NCBI RefSeq assembly: GCF_014230465.1
Contig: NZ_JAAXCY010000015.1
Coordinates: 1 to 64,000, forward strand
Direction of reading: 5' to 3'
Source of the DNA: Pseudomonas cremoris
Lineage (GTDB): Bacteria; Pseudomonadota; Gammaproteobacteria; Pseudomonadales; Pseudomonadaceae
DNA: 64,000 nt
Of this stretch, positions 24,802 to 33,720 are shown piece by piece. The translations under genes and the position numbers were made by a program. The notes under the pieces were generated by a model, which saw nothing but the letters and a program-made list of their open reading frames with translations, searched no databases and was not told where the DNA came from. Each line of letters starts with the position of its first letter. The stretch's first letter is position 1.

Positions 24802-25569
24802 ATGTCCAAGACCAACCTGTTCGACCTCGACGGCAAGATTGCCTTTGTTTCAGGCGCCAGCCGTGGCATCGGCGAAGCCATCGCCAAGTTGCTGGCTCAG
24901 CAAGGCGCCCACGTGATCGTCTCCAGCCGCAAGCTTGAGGGTTGCCAGCACGTGGCCGATGCGATCATCGCCGACGGCGGCAAGGCCACGGCCGTTGCCT
25001 GCCACATCGGTGAAATGGAGCAGATCACCCAAGTGTTCGCCGGGATTCGCGAACAGTTCGGTCGCCTGGATATCCTGGTCAACAATGCCGCCACCAACCC
25101 GCAGTTCTGCAACGTGCTGGACACCGACCTCGGGGCGTTCCAGAAGACCGTTGACGTGAACATCCGCGGCTACTTCTTCATGTCAGTGGAAGCCGGCAAG
25201 CTGATGCGCGAAAACGGTGGTGGCAGCATCATCAACGTGGCGTCGATCAACGGTATTTCCCCTGGCGTGTTCCAGGGCATCTACTCGGTGACCAAGGCCG
25301 CCGTGATCAACATGACCAAGGTGTTCGCCAAGGAATGCGCTGCCTTTGGTATTCGTTGCAACGCCCTGCTGCCAGGCCTGACCGACACCAAATTCGCCTC
25401 GGCGCTGGTGAAAAACGATTCGATCCTGAAAATGGCCCTGGCGCAAATCCCGCTCAAGCGCGTCGCCGAGCCGAGCGAGATGGCTGGCGCGGTGCTGTTT
25501 CTGGCCAGTGATGCGTCGAGCTACACCACGGGTGTGTCGCTGAATGTGGATGGGGGTTTCCTCTCCTGA
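24802..25569 (+). CDS. SDR family oxidoreductase
   Basis: A 255-residue short-chain dehydrogenase. It has the TGxxxGIG-type motif (SGASRGIGEAIA, near residue 15), the NNAAT motif, the active-site Ser in NVASINGI, and YSVTKAA with the catalytic Tyr and Lys. The C-terminal end VSLNVDGGFLS is typical for the classical branch. ATG at 24802 follows AAGGAA. It forms an operon with the phosphotransferase-like gene, which hints at a shared acyl or hydroxyacyl substrate. Confidence 0.88.
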   Translation: MSKTNLFDLDGKIAFVSGASRGIGEAIAKLLAQQGAHVIVSSRKLEGCQHVADAIIADGGKATAVACHIGEMEQITQVFAGIREQFGRLDILVNNAATNPQFCNVLDTDLGAFQKTVDVNIRGYFFMSVEAGKLMRENGGGSIINVASINGISPGVFQGIYSVTKAAVINMTKVFAKECAAFGIRCNALLPGLTDTKFASALVKNDSILKMALAQIPLKRVAEPSEMAGAVLFLASDASSYTTGVSLNVDGGFLS

Positions 25570-25578
25570 CTTGAAACT

Positions 25579-25600
25579 GCCGCCCCTCACAAGGGGCGGC
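25579..25600. terminator. Hairpin between convergent genes
   Basis: GCCGCCCCT (25579-25587) and AGGGGCGGC (25592-25600) pair perfectly around four bases. There is no strong T-run on either side. It separates the SDR gene from the convergent toxin-like operon and may act for both. Confidence 0.5.
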
Positions 25601-25605
25601 ACGCT

Positions 25606-27342
25606 CTACATACGCACCGGCCTCATATCGATCAAAAACAACAACAGCCGTCCCTCGGGCGTGGTCGCGCCGATCACCTTGAACAGTCGATTATCCCGCA
25701 TGGCCTGCCGCACCAAACTACCCGCATCGCTGCGTCCAGCTTCAGTGCCCAACGTGTAGTTGATCCAACCATCTTCCATCTGGAAGTCCGGGTTCACCCG
25801 CGCCATGTTCACATTGGAAAAACGGCCACCGCTGGCTGTTGAGACGTGCTTGACCTCCAGCAGATACACCGCATTGGTCGGCCCCTGGAACACCAGATCA
25901 AAACCGTTCTGGCCCTGGTTGTAGGTGCCGCCCGGGATGATCCGATAACCTTCACTGGCGAGGAAATCCCGATACATCTGCTCATTCTTTGCCCCTCGCG
26001 CCAAGTTGGCATTTCTGTCCAGCGCACGCCATTCATTGAGCAGCACATCCTGCTCAGGTGTCCGCAAACGTGCCGGATAATGAAGCTGATCATTGGCTAC
26101 CACCGCATTGATGTTGAACCCACCTTCCCGGGTGGAACTCACCAGCCCCATACCCTGTAATGCATCGAACCGGGGGAGCCCAACGGGCAGCGCCTGGGCG
26201 TTGGCCTCGGCGGTAACAGCGGCACGCAAAGCGTCGTAGGGGTAGCCATGCTCCCAGATGTGCGTATCGATCAGTCGCCCCTGCTCCAACGCCGGCGCGC
26301 TCCTGATGGATGAGGTATTGAAGGCAATAAGCTGGCGCGCGTACTGCCGCAGGTAGCAGTAGGTCTTTCGATTGCTTTGCGACATGACCCCGACGGCCAT
26401 AGAGCCACCGTCTGGGGTATAGCCGTGCAGGCGCCGCGCATCACGAATGATGTCGGTGATAGCGTCGAGCCGCAGTTCCGGGACCCATGCGCCTGTTCGG
26501 CTACCGGTCTCGATAGGGATATCCGGCAATCCGGCACTCGTGTCAGCGCACACCGTTCGCATTCTCCTCGCCGGGTCGATACCAATTCGACACACCGAAC
26601 CTTGAAGCAGTAGGTAGGTCCCCAAGATTTCGCCATGGATCTGGATCATTGCGTCTTCTTCGATTTTCCCGCAGATCTTCCGATCACCCTGCGCATCGAT
26701 TCTCTCAACGACGGATTTAGGCAACCCCGCCTGTTCAAAACAGTAATCACCCGACGGGGTCGAAAAACAGCGCTTGCCGGCGATCGAGGGTGTCGTGTGC
26801 CCTGCCGGTCCTTGCACTTGGTAGTCCGGCAGGGTCCACCAGGGGTCCAGCCGCCCGGTCAGGCCCATGGAAGGCAAAGGTACGGACGCCGTGCCGGCAT
26901 GAGTGCCAGGCGCCAATCGTGTCCACATCAACGAACCCGGTACTGGGTTTAACACGGGACCGCTGGCGTGCAGCGCATGGGGCAGGCGCTCACGGTAAGT
27001 GCCGCTCGCAGCATCGTAGACCACGAGGACCGTCTCGTTGCTGTCCAGGTTCAGGTAAGTACGTTGATTGACCGTACGTACGCCGGTTGTCGAAGGCTCG
27101 CCCAGCGCGGCACTCTGTGGAACCAGTACCGCAACCGGAGCCGTCGGGGCAAAGTCAGGCAGCTCAAGCAGGCTTGGAACCTGCGCCTGCACCAGCGCCG
27201 AGCTGCCTTGAAGCAGAGGCGTGGAAGGAATACCAACCGCTCGCGAACGCGGTGCGGCAAAATCCCGGTCGGTATCCCCTGTGGGCGTACGCCGGGCAGG
27301 GTTGGATGTGTCGGCAGAAGACGACTTGGGTGGTTTGTTCAT
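25606..27342 (-). CDS. Toxin-like protein with C-terminal PD-(D/E)XK nuclease domain
   Basis: A 578-residue protein with no signal peptide and a Ser/Pro-rich disordered N-terminus (1-60). Residues about 88-140 (RTYLNLDSNETVLVVYDAAS, RERLPHALHASGPVL) match a short module that I recognise from large Pseudomonas toxin-like proteins of the dermonecrotic/DUF6543 sort. The middle is Cys-containing and unrecognised. The C-terminus (about 447-575) has a restriction-endonuclease-like pattern: E454 (AKNEQ), G480-F-D482 in QNGFDLVF, and E496-V-K498 in LLEVKH. The start codon overlaps the stop of the large gene upstream by ATGA, so the two are translated together. No immunity gene follows; the next gene is the convergent SDR 36 bases away. 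Nuclease activity and target are inferred. Confidence 0.65.
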   Translation of the reverse strand: MNKPPKSSSADTSNPARRTPTGDTDRDFAAPRSRAVGIPSTPLLQGSSALVQAQVPSLLELPDFAPTAPVAVLVPQSAALGEPSTTGVRTVNQRTYLNLDSNETVLVVYDAASGTYRERLPHALHASGPVLNPVPGSLMWTRLAPGTHAGTASVPLPSMGLTGRLDPWWTLPDYQVQGPAGHTTPSIAGKRCFSTPSGDYCFEQAGLPKSVVERIDAQGDRKICGKIEEDAMIQIHGEILGTYLLLQGSVCRIGIDPARRMRTVCADTSAGLPDIPIETGSRTGAWVPELRLDAITDIIRDARRLHGYTPDGGSMAVGVMSQSNRKTYCYLRQYARQLIAFNTSSIRSAPALEQGRLIDTHIWEHGYPYDALRAAVTAEANAQALPVGLPRFDALQGMGLVSSTREGGFNINAVVANDQLHYPARLRTPEQDVLLNEWRALDRNANLARGAKNEQMYRDFLASEGYRIIPGGTYNQGQNGFDLVFQGPTNAVYLLEVKHVSTASGGRFSNVNMARVNPDFQMEDGWINYTLGTEAGRSDAGSLVRQAMRDNRLFKVIGATTPEGRLLLFLIDMRPVRM

Positions 27343-30300
27343 AGCGTGGCAGGCCTCATCACCAGTTGTGCAGGGGTCAATACGCGCGCAGGGTCAGACT
27401 CCAGCCCCCAGCGATCGCCCAACACGTCGTAAAAAATCACCGATTGCTCGTCACCGGCCAACCCCAGGCCGATCACCCGCAGCGTGCGTATCACCAGCGA
27501 GAGGAACTGGCGCAAGCGTTGCAAATGCGCCCAAGCGGCGGCAACGGTGGTGCAAAAATGCAGGTTCAGTTGCGACGGAAATACACTCGCCAGGTCTTGG
27601 CGCACCTCGTAGACATCCCCGTCGCTGGTATGGATACTCACGTGCTCCAGGGGGACATCCGGGTCGGTGCTGTCGGGCAGGTGCAGCGTCACGTTTCCCA
27701 AGGTCAATGTCGCCCCATCGAGGCTGATCTGCCCGTGTTCGAGGGGCTCTGTACGTACCCGCCAGGAAGAGGCATCAGTGGTCTTGGACAAGGCCCCGGG
27801 TGTCGACAGGTAAAGGGTTGCGCCGGGGCTTGTGATGACGTCATACGTCGAGGAACGCCCCAGCAGTACGTAGTCCTGCCGGTGCGGTGGCGCAGGAATC
27901 ACGACCTTTTGCGGCAGCGACTGCAAGTGCACGCCTTTACCAACAGGTGGCCGTACGAACGGATACACCCCAGGTCGAAGCAATAATGCGACGCGTCCAT
28001 CCAGCGTCTTCAAACCGGGTTCGGCGCGATCATGCAAATAGTGTTGCGGCACCGGGTCAAGCCGATAAGACACGCCATCGCGCAGAATCAACACAAACCG
28101 ACAATCGAGTTTCAAGCGGTTGGCCATGATGCTGGAGGCGACATTGGTGCGCGTCCCCCCCCTATCACTGGCGTAGTCCCGCACGACCAGGCGGCTGCCG
28201 TCGCAGAAGCCCAGAGTCAGGGCTACCTGCCCATACGTCAGCTCATCGAAATATCCGAGCCGTCGGCAAGTCACGTGATAACCCGCCTGCACATGGACCA
28301 ACTCCGACGCGTCATAGTCCAGGTACAAGGTGCACGCCGTGACGTCGCCCTTGAGCGGTACCCGCACGGTTTTCTCTGCCGGCCCGCGTGTGATGAAGCA
28401 GCGACTGGCCTGGCCCGAAGGCACCACAAACTCACCCTCGCCCAACAGACTTCGCAACTCGGGCCCATCACGTGGGCCGTGCAAGGCGACCGTTACCGCA
28501 CCGGCATCCTCTTCAGTCAACTCAGCCGCCAACACCGGTACCAAGGTGTAACCGTCCGCCGTGATGAAACGCAGGCTGTTGTTCCTCAACACCCGTTTGC
28601 CCGAATCGCGCGTGTACAAGCCGTCGATCTTGATTTCACGCTCGGTCAACTCGCCATCCTCACCCCGTCGCGACAGGATGATCAGCGCGCAATCACGAAT
28701 AAACCATGCCGTAATCGCCGCCGCCTCCCAGCGCATCTCGACCAGGCTGCCTTCGTGCCAATCCTGTTCGTGCAAGGTGACCGTGCCGCGATTGCTGGCA
28801 ATCACATAGCGGTCCTTGCCCGCACCGCCATCCACCCAGGCGTAAGTGCCCTGGACCCACAGCGTATCGTCACCAGGGCCGCCCTCGATCCGGTCGTTTT
28901 CGCCTTGGGCGATCAGGATATTGGCAGCGGACGAGCCCTTGACCTGGCTGGCCACGCCTGCCGGTGTCGAGACGTTTTCGATGGACTCCAGAACCATCAC
29001 CTGCGCCGCATCAGCCAATCGCGTTACGCTGCCTTTTTCCAGGTCGATCCCATAACCCTGGGTGTCCTCCGGATACTGGCGGGTGTTCAACAGGTGCAGC
29101 GTATTGTTGCCTTCCCCACCGTGCAGCGCACTGGCCGGCATTGCACTCGCCTGGTTGCCAAAGGTGCCCGCTGGAATATCAAACAAGAACTGGTCGTCGC
29201 GGCTGCCGCCGGTCAATTGCTTATGCCCATCGCCGTACGCAAAGAAATTCGGCAGGTTGCCCACGCCTTTTACATCATCGTTTCCGCCCCCCAGCCGCCA
29301 GAGAACGCCCGCATCCGCAGAAGCCTGGCCCTTCACTACACCGGGTAACTCATCAACCGTCAGCGAAGACGCATCGATAACGTCGTCCGCATCACTGACC
29401 CGCGGCTGCGTGGTATCAACGTAGGGCAACTCCCCCAGCGCCTCGTGCCATTGATGCTTCCACCCCAGACCCGGGCTCATGCGAACCACATAGGCACCAT
29501 TGACCACCGCCTGCACCGTGCCCTTGAGCGCGCCCCTAAGCCAGGCCTCGGCCTGGGACGTCAGTTGCATGGCGTGGGCCTTGTCCATTTTGGCGATGAC
29601 GTAGCGGTCGATCAGGTCCTTATCCAGCGTCTTGCCGAGAAACGTGAACCACCCCGCCCGCAGCCGCTCATGCGTACTCAGTTCGATGTAATCATCGATC
29701 TCGTCCACCTGGCGCGCCGCGCCATAAATCTGCGCCCCCACAATCAGCACCACGGCGGCAGCGATACCCAGCGGGCCGGTATAACTGAACCCCGCCAGGG
29801 CAGCGATACCCAACACCACGCCCAAGGTTGCGCTGGCGATACTGAAACCGGCGCTGACGTAATAGTCCATGGCTTCTTTGCCGCTGGTTTTTATCGCTTG
29901 CTTGAGTGAAGTGACGGCACTGCTGATGTCGAACGGCAACGTCAGGGCCAAGGCAAACAACCCTGCACCCCGACGCAACAATTGGCCCGCCGAACTGACG
30001 GTAAAGCCTCTGAACAGGCGGGCACCGTTCCCCAACATCCGCGTGCCCAGTGACTCCAGCGCGATTTCCAGTGCGCCAGCGGTCAGTTCCGCGAGCAGTT
30101 CGGAACCGGCCTCCAGCATCTGCTCGATATCACCCTTCTGGATCGCCTCGACCAACGCATTGATCGCGCTGTAGTACCCATAGAGTTGCAGCCCATACGC
30201 CACGGTTGACAGGCCCCGACTTTTCGCGACGTCCGCCCAGGGTGGCGCGCCCTCAATGGACGCCGTCTGGTGCAGGTTGATGCGCTGGACCGCGTTCAGC

Positions 30301-30650
30301 AGACTGTCGAGCTTTCGCCAGGAGCCTTTGAGCGCCTCATTCGGGATCGACTGCATCAACGGCGGCGCTTGCATCGAACGCAGGCTGGCAAATTCAAACA
30401 GCAGGTTGGCGCTGCTGTCGCTGAGTGCAGGGTGAAGGCCGAGAAATTGCTTGAGCGCCGCCTCGGGGAAGCGGATCAAATCGATCAGCGTTTGATCGGC
30501 TTCGCGCCCTTTGAGGTGATCGGGACTGACAGGCATGCCCAGCACTCGTGCGCCCATCTCGACCAATGTGGTGCGTTCAACCCTAAGCTCACCTACCACC
30601 AACGGCCCCAGGCGGGTATCCAGGCTGGCGTGTGTCTGTGTTGTGGTCAT
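27339..30650 (-). CDS. Large toxin-like protein: TcdA/B-type pore-forming region plus RTX-like repeats
   Basis: An 1103-residue protein. The start is ATG at 30650 (MTTTQTHASLDTRLG) after AGGGA; the longer frame to 30836 would run into the divergent MocR gene. Residues about 225-315 form a hydrophobic block (SAGFSIASATLGVVLGIAAL, GIAAAVVLIVGAQIYGAARQ) flanked by helical segments, resembling the translocation/pore-forming region of TcdA/TcdB and Mcf/FitD toxins. Residues about 455-620 carry imperfect nonapeptide RTX-like repeats (GGNDDVKG, GGEGNNTL, GGPGDDTLW, GGAGKDRY). The remaining C-terminal 450 residues are beta-rich and unrecognised. There is no signal peptide and no type I secretion genes nearby. 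It is the first gene of an operon with the nuclease-like gene. Confidence 0.65.
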   Translation of the reverse strand: MTTTQTHASLDTRLGPLVVGELRVERTTLVEMGARVLGMPVSPDHLKGREADQTLIDLIRFPEAALKQFLGLHPALSDSSANLLFEFASLRSMQAPPLMQSIPNEALKGSWRKLDSLLNAVQRINLHQTASIEGAPPWADVAKSRGLSTVAYGLQLYGYYSAINALVEAIQKGDIEQMLEAGSELLAELTAGALEIALESLGTRMLGNGARLFRGFTVSSAGQLLRRGAGLFALALTLPFDISSAVTSLKQAIKTSGKEAMDYYVSAGFSIASATLGVVLGIAALAGFSYTGPLGIAAAVVLIVGAQIYGAARQVDEIDDYIELSTHERLRAGWFTFLGKTLDKDLIDRYVIAKMDKAHAMQLTSQAEAWLRGALKGTVQAVVNGAYVVRMSPGLGWKHQWHEALGELPYVDTTQPRVSDADDVIDASSLTVDELPGVVKGQASADAGVLWRLGGGNDDVKGVGNLPNFFAYGDGHKQLTGGSRDDQFLFDIPAGTFGNQASAMPASALHGGEGNNTLHLLNTRQYPEDTQGYGIDLEKGSVTRLADAAQVMVLESIENVSTPAGVASQVKGSSAANILIAQGENDRIEGGPGDDTLWVQGTYAWVDGGAGKDRYVIASNRGTVTLHEQDWHEGSLVEMRWEAAAITAWFIRDCALIILSRRGEDGELTEREIKIDGLYTRDSGKRVLRNNSLRFITADGYTLVPVLAAELTEEDAGAVTVALHGPRDGPELRSLLGEGEFVVPSGQASRCFITRGPAEKTVRVPLKGDVTACTLYLDYDASELVHVQAGYHVTCRRLGYFDELTYGQVALTLGFCDGSRLVVRDYASDRGGTRTNVASSIMANRLKLDCRFVLILRDGVSYRLDPVPQHYLHDRAEPGLKTLDGRVALLLRPGVYPFVRPPVGKGVHLQSLPQKVVIPAPPHRQDYVLLGRSSTYDVITSPGATLYLSTPGALSKTTDASSWRVRTEPLEHGQISLDGATLTLGNVTLHLPDSTDPDVPLEHVSIHTSDGDVYEVRQDLASVFPSQLNLHFCTTVAAAWAHLQRLRQFLSLVIRTLRVIGLGLAGDEQSVIFYDVLGDRWGLESDPARVLTPAQLVMRPATL

Positions 30651-30804
30651 GCGTGCGGTTCCCTGTGCCATAACATTTAAGGGCGCAGGGTGGCTGGAAA
30701 TAAAACGCATGCGGCGGTAGATAAGCCTACTGCGCTGCCAAGTCGATTTTGAAGCGCACGCCTGAGCGCGTAACCTTGGCGCAGACCCCGCCCCGGAAAA
30801 ACCC

Positions 30805-32238
30805 ATGGAACTGCACATCGTCATCACCGGCCGCAAGGACCTGGCCGTCCAGCTTTACCAGCAGCTGCGTGAAGCTATCGCCTCCGGGCGCCTGGCTGCC
30901 GGTGCGCAATTACCTCCCAGCCGCCTGCTCGCCGAGCAATTGGGCGTATCGCGCAAAACGGTATCCGACACCTACGCCACCCTGACCTATGAAGGCTTGC
31001 TGGTGGGCAAGACCGGCAGTGGCACCTTTGTGAACGCCTGGGCGCCGCAGCCCGGTCGCGTGCAAACCGCCACCGACCTGGCCTGCGCCGCCAACCTGGC
31101 AAAGTGGGCGTCGCTGCCCTCGCCCATGCGCCACCCCACCCGCGACAGCACATTGCGTTATGAATTTATCGGCGGCGCGACGTCGCGTAACCAATTCCCA
31201 CAGGATGAATGGCGTCGCTGTACCCAGGACGCCTTACGGCGCATCGCCCAGCACAGCGGTTTTTACAGCCAGCCGGAGGGCCTGCCGGCACTGCGCAGTG
31301 CCATCGCCGGGCATATCGCGTTTTCTCGCGGGGTGAAATGCCGTGACAGCGACATCGTGGTCACCAGCGGCGCCCAGCAAGCCCTGGACCTGATCGCCCG
31401 TGTGGTTTTGGAGCCGGGCACCATCGTGGCCATGGAAGACCCCGGCTACAGCCCCGCACGCCAATTATTCATGGCCATGGGCGCCCGTGTCGCCAGCGTG
31501 CCAGTGGATGAAGACGGTATCCAGGTCGAGGGTATTCCCGAGGGCACGCGGCTGATTTATGTAACGCCCTCCCACCAATTCCCCCTCGGCATGCCCATGA
31601 GCCTGGCGCGCCGCGAAGCCTTGCTGGCCCGCGCGTTCAAGTTGGGGGCGATCATCATCGAGGACGACTACGACAGCGAATTCCGCTATTCAGGGCGCCC
31701 TACCGACTCCCTGCAAAGCATGGACACGCGTGGCGTGGTGACCTATGTCGGTACGTTCTCCAAGACCCTGTTGCCCGAACTGCGCCTGGGCTATGCGGTA
31801 TTGCCGCCAGCCATTCATGGCGCGGTACTCAAGGCCAAACAACTCACCGACCAACACAGCTCCACCCTGGCGCAATGGGCGCTGGCCAAGTTCATCAGCG
31901 AAGGTTACCTGCTCAAGCACATCCGCCGCTGCCACACGGTGTACGCCGGGCGGCGCGAGCGCATCCTGCAACGGCTGGCGGGGGACTTGTCGCCGTGGTT
32001 CGAAGTGGTGCCCAGCGTGGCCGGGTTCCACATGGCCGCACTGTGCAAGGTGCCGCTGAGTATCACGTTGTTGATTGAAATGGCGCGCGAGGCCGGTGTG
32101 GGCCTATATCCGCTGCATGTGTTCTTCCACGACGCACCGGTCAGACCGGGCCTGATCATTGGTTTCGGCGCCATCGAAACCCTCGACATCGACCCGGCGC
32201 TGGACAAGGTGCGCGACATTCTCCAGCAGATTGGCTAG
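30805..32238 (+). CDS. MocR/PdxR family PLP-dependent transcriptional regulator
   Basis: A 477-residue GntR-aminotransferase fusion. The N-terminal winged helix (about 12-75) reads LAVQLYQQLREAIASGRL and LPPSRLLAEQLGVSRKTVSD. The C-terminal fold-type I aminotransferase-like domain has VTSGAQQALDLIARV, EDDYDSEFRYSGRP and the PLP-lysine region YVGTFSKTLLPELRLGY. The start ATG follows a weak CGGAAA. It is divergent from the toxin-like operon (154-base gap) and just upstream of a cupin gene behind a dyad. MocR proteins usually control an adjacent gene, so the cupin gene is the likelier target. The effector is unknown. Confidence 0.9.
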   Translation: MELHIVITGRKDLAVQLYQQLREAIASGRLAAGAQLPPSRLLAEQLGVSRKTVSDTYATLTYEGLLVGKTGSGTFVNAWAPQPGRVQTATDLACAANLAKWASLPSPMRHPTRDSTLRYEFIGGATSRNQFPQDEWRRCTQDALRRIAQHSGFYSQPEGLPALRSAIAGHIAFSRGVKCRDSDIVVTSGAQQALDLIARVVLEPGTIVAMEDPGYSPARQLFMAMGARVASVPVDEDGIQVEGIPEGTRLIYVTPSHQFPLGMPMSLARREALLARAFKLGAIIIEDDYDSEFRYSGRPTDSLQSMDTRGVVTYVGTFSKTLLPELRLGYAVLPPAIHGAVLKAKQLTDQHSSTLAQWALAKFISEGYLLKHIRRCHTVYAGRRERILQRLAGDLSPWFEVVPSVAGFHMAALCKVPLSITLLIEMAREAGVGLYPLHVFFHDAPVRPGLIIGFGAIETLDIDPALDKVRDILQQIG

Positions 32239-32263
32239 GGCATTTTCCGCAGGATTGGACATT

Positions 32264-32294
32264 GGTCACCTGCGCCCATGGGCGTAGGGTGACC
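32264..32294. promoter_or_regulatory. Dyad between MocR and cupin genes
   Basis: GGTCACC-TGCGCCC (32264-32277) and GGGCGTAGGGTGACC (32280-32294) form an almost complete inverted repeat with one bulge around a short centre. No T-run follows. It sits 29 bases before the cupin start, so it is a likely operator for the MocR protein or a leader hairpin. Confidence 0.5.
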
Positions 32295-32322
32295 TGGTCT
32301 CGAACTACTCGGAAACCTCACC

Positions 32323-32724
32323 ATGAAAACCCTGCTCGCTGCCGCGCTGATGCTCGCCTCCCTCAGTGCCTTTGCCCATGAACCGGTCTACAACCAGGAA
32401 TCGATCAAGGTGTTGCAGGAACACGCGCTGACCAATGTGCCTGGCAAGAAAACCATCATGCTTACCGTGGACTACGCGCCTGGGCAAGCGACCGTACCCC
32501 ATAGTCATACCGGGACCGCCGTGGCTTATGTGCTGGAGGGTTCGATCACTTCGAGGGTCAATGATGAGAAGGCGGTCACCTACAAGGTCGGCGAGTCGTT
32601 CTACGAACCGGCCGGTTCCCGGCACTTTGAATCGAGCAATGCCAGCCAGACCAAACCAGCCAAACTGCTGGTGGTGATGGTGCTGGATGACAAGGCTGAG
32701 GTGCTGACACCCCTGCCACAATAA
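32323..32724 (+). CDS. Exported cupin-domain protein
   Basis: A 133-residue single-domain cupin. The first 18 residues are a Sec signal peptide (MKTLLAAALMLASLSAFA) so the protein is periplasmic. The metal-binding cupin motif 1 is VPHSHTGTAVAYVLEGS (two His and downstream Glu) and motif 2 is ESFYEPAGSRHFES with the second His. The enzymatic role, if any, is not evident. It lies 84 bases after the MocR gene on the same strand and is probably its regulatory target. Confidence 0.85.
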   Translation: MKTLLAAALMLASLSAFAHEPVYNQESIKVLQEHALTNVPGKKTIMLTVDYAPGQATVPHSHTGTAVAYVLEGSITSRVNDEKAVTYKVGESFYEPAGSRHFESSNASQTKPAKLLVVMVLDDKAEVLTPLPQ

Positions 32725-32746
32725 TCAGCCACGCAACAGGCTAAAT

Positions 32747-32834
32747 GTGGGAGCGGGCTTGCTCGCGAAAGCGGTGGCTCAGTCACAGATGTATTGACTG
32801 AATGACCGCATTCGCGAGCAAGCCCGCGCCCACA
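32747..32834. repeat. REPIN copy 1 (88 bp)
   Basis: Inverted pair of the REP core GTGGGAGCGGGCTTGCTCGC and its complement around a variable centre. The right arm has a G-for-T change (CCCGCGCCCAC). Lies between the cupin and tag genes. Confidence 0.9.
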
Positions 32835-32859
32835 GTTTGATCTGTGTTCAAACCGAGGT

Positions 32860-33489
32860 TCAGGGGCGCTTGAACTGGCGCCGCAGTACTTCAATCTGCT
32901 GCCGGCACGCACAGCCTTCGAGGTGATCATTGACCATCCCCATCGCCTGCATCAGCGCGTACATCGTGGTCGGCCCCACATAGGTCCAGCCACGTTTCTT
33001 CAGGGCTTTGGATAGCCGTACCGAGGCGGGCGAGGTTGGATTACCGGTCCAGTAAGCCATATCCACCACGTCGGGCCGCTCGTCCTCGGCAGGCTCAAAG
33101 CTCCACACCCAACGCGCCAACGAGCCGGTCTCGTCCACCAATTCACACGCCCGGCGCGCATTGTTGATCGCCGATACGATCTTCGCCCGATTGCGCACAA
33201 TGCCCGCGTCCTGCATCAACCGCTCGATATCCGCTTCGCCATACTGCGCCACCCGGCGAAAATCAAAGCCCTCGAACGCCCTCCGGAACTGCTCACGCTT
33301 GCGCAGGATGGTGATCCACGCCATGCCCGCCTGGAAACCTTCGAGGCAAATCTTCTCGTACAGCGCACTATCATCCGCCACCGGCACGCCCCATTCATGG
33401 TCGTGGTAGCGCGGGTATTCCGGCGCGGCCGTGCGCCAGGTGCAGTGCGTGAGCCCTGTTGCGTCAGTGGTCAGCCCTGGTTTGTCCAT
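32860..33489 (-). CDS. tag: DNA-3-methyladenine glycosylase I
   Basis: A 209-residue base-excision repair enzyme that removes 3-methyladenine. The N-terminal LTHCTWRTAAPEYPRYHDHEWG carries the Cys and His of the structural zinc site, with the second pair in the C-terminal region MVNDHLEGCACR. The helical core has CLEGFQAGMAWITILRKREQFRRAF and GWTYVGPTTMYALMQA. The ATG at 33489 follows GAGGTG. The length is normal (E. coli Tag 187). It is a stand-alone gene. Confidence 0.93.
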   Translation of the reverse strand: MDKPGLTTDATGLTHCTWRTAAPEYPRYHDHEWGVPVADDSALYEKICLEGFQAGMAWITILRKREQFRRAFEGFDFRRVAQYGEADIERLMQDAGIVRNRAKIVSAINNARRACELVDETGSLARWVWSFEPAEDERPDVVDMAYWTGNPTSPASVRLSKALKKRGWTYVGPTTMYALMQAMGMVNDHLEGCACRQQIEVLRRQFKRP

Positions 33490-33573
33490 CCATCACCTCA
33501 TTTGCCGAGCGGCGGATGATAAGCGAAAAAATTTTAAGCCCCCAACCGCTCAAGCACCGCCCTCGCCGACCAA

Positions 33574-33599
33574 CTGGTCATACCGGGTCTGGTCAACCA
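33574..33599. promoter_or_regulatory. GntR/FCD-type operator candidates upstream of the symporter gene
   Basis: CTGGTCATACCGG (33574-33586) and TGGTCAACCA (33590-33599) both resemble the TGGT-n-ACC dyads bound by GntR/FadR regulators. Two such regulators are encoded just downstream of the symporter gene. Confidence 0.5.
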
Positions 33600-33659
33600 C
33601 CTAATTTTTACTTGTGATTTCAAAAAAGCACGGCGTAGACTGGCTCCGCGCTGGACTTA

Positions 33660-33671
33660 CCGGTATGACCA
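33660..33671. promoter_or_regulatory. Second copy of the TGGTCATACCGG operator candidate (inverted)
   Basis: CCGGTATGACCA is the exact reverse complement of the site at 33575-33586. The two copies flank the presumed promoter of the symporter gene about 85 bases apart. Confidence 0.5.
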
Positions 33672-33720
33672 CAACAATTAAGCCCTGGAACCACCAGGGC
33701 ACCGAATAGAGATCCCTCCC

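Noticed and set aside
25606..30650. Contact-dependent inhibition or Rhs system
   Set aside because: There are no Rhs/YD repeats, no haemagglutinin or TpsB partner, no PAAR or VgrG gene and no immunity gene in the window.
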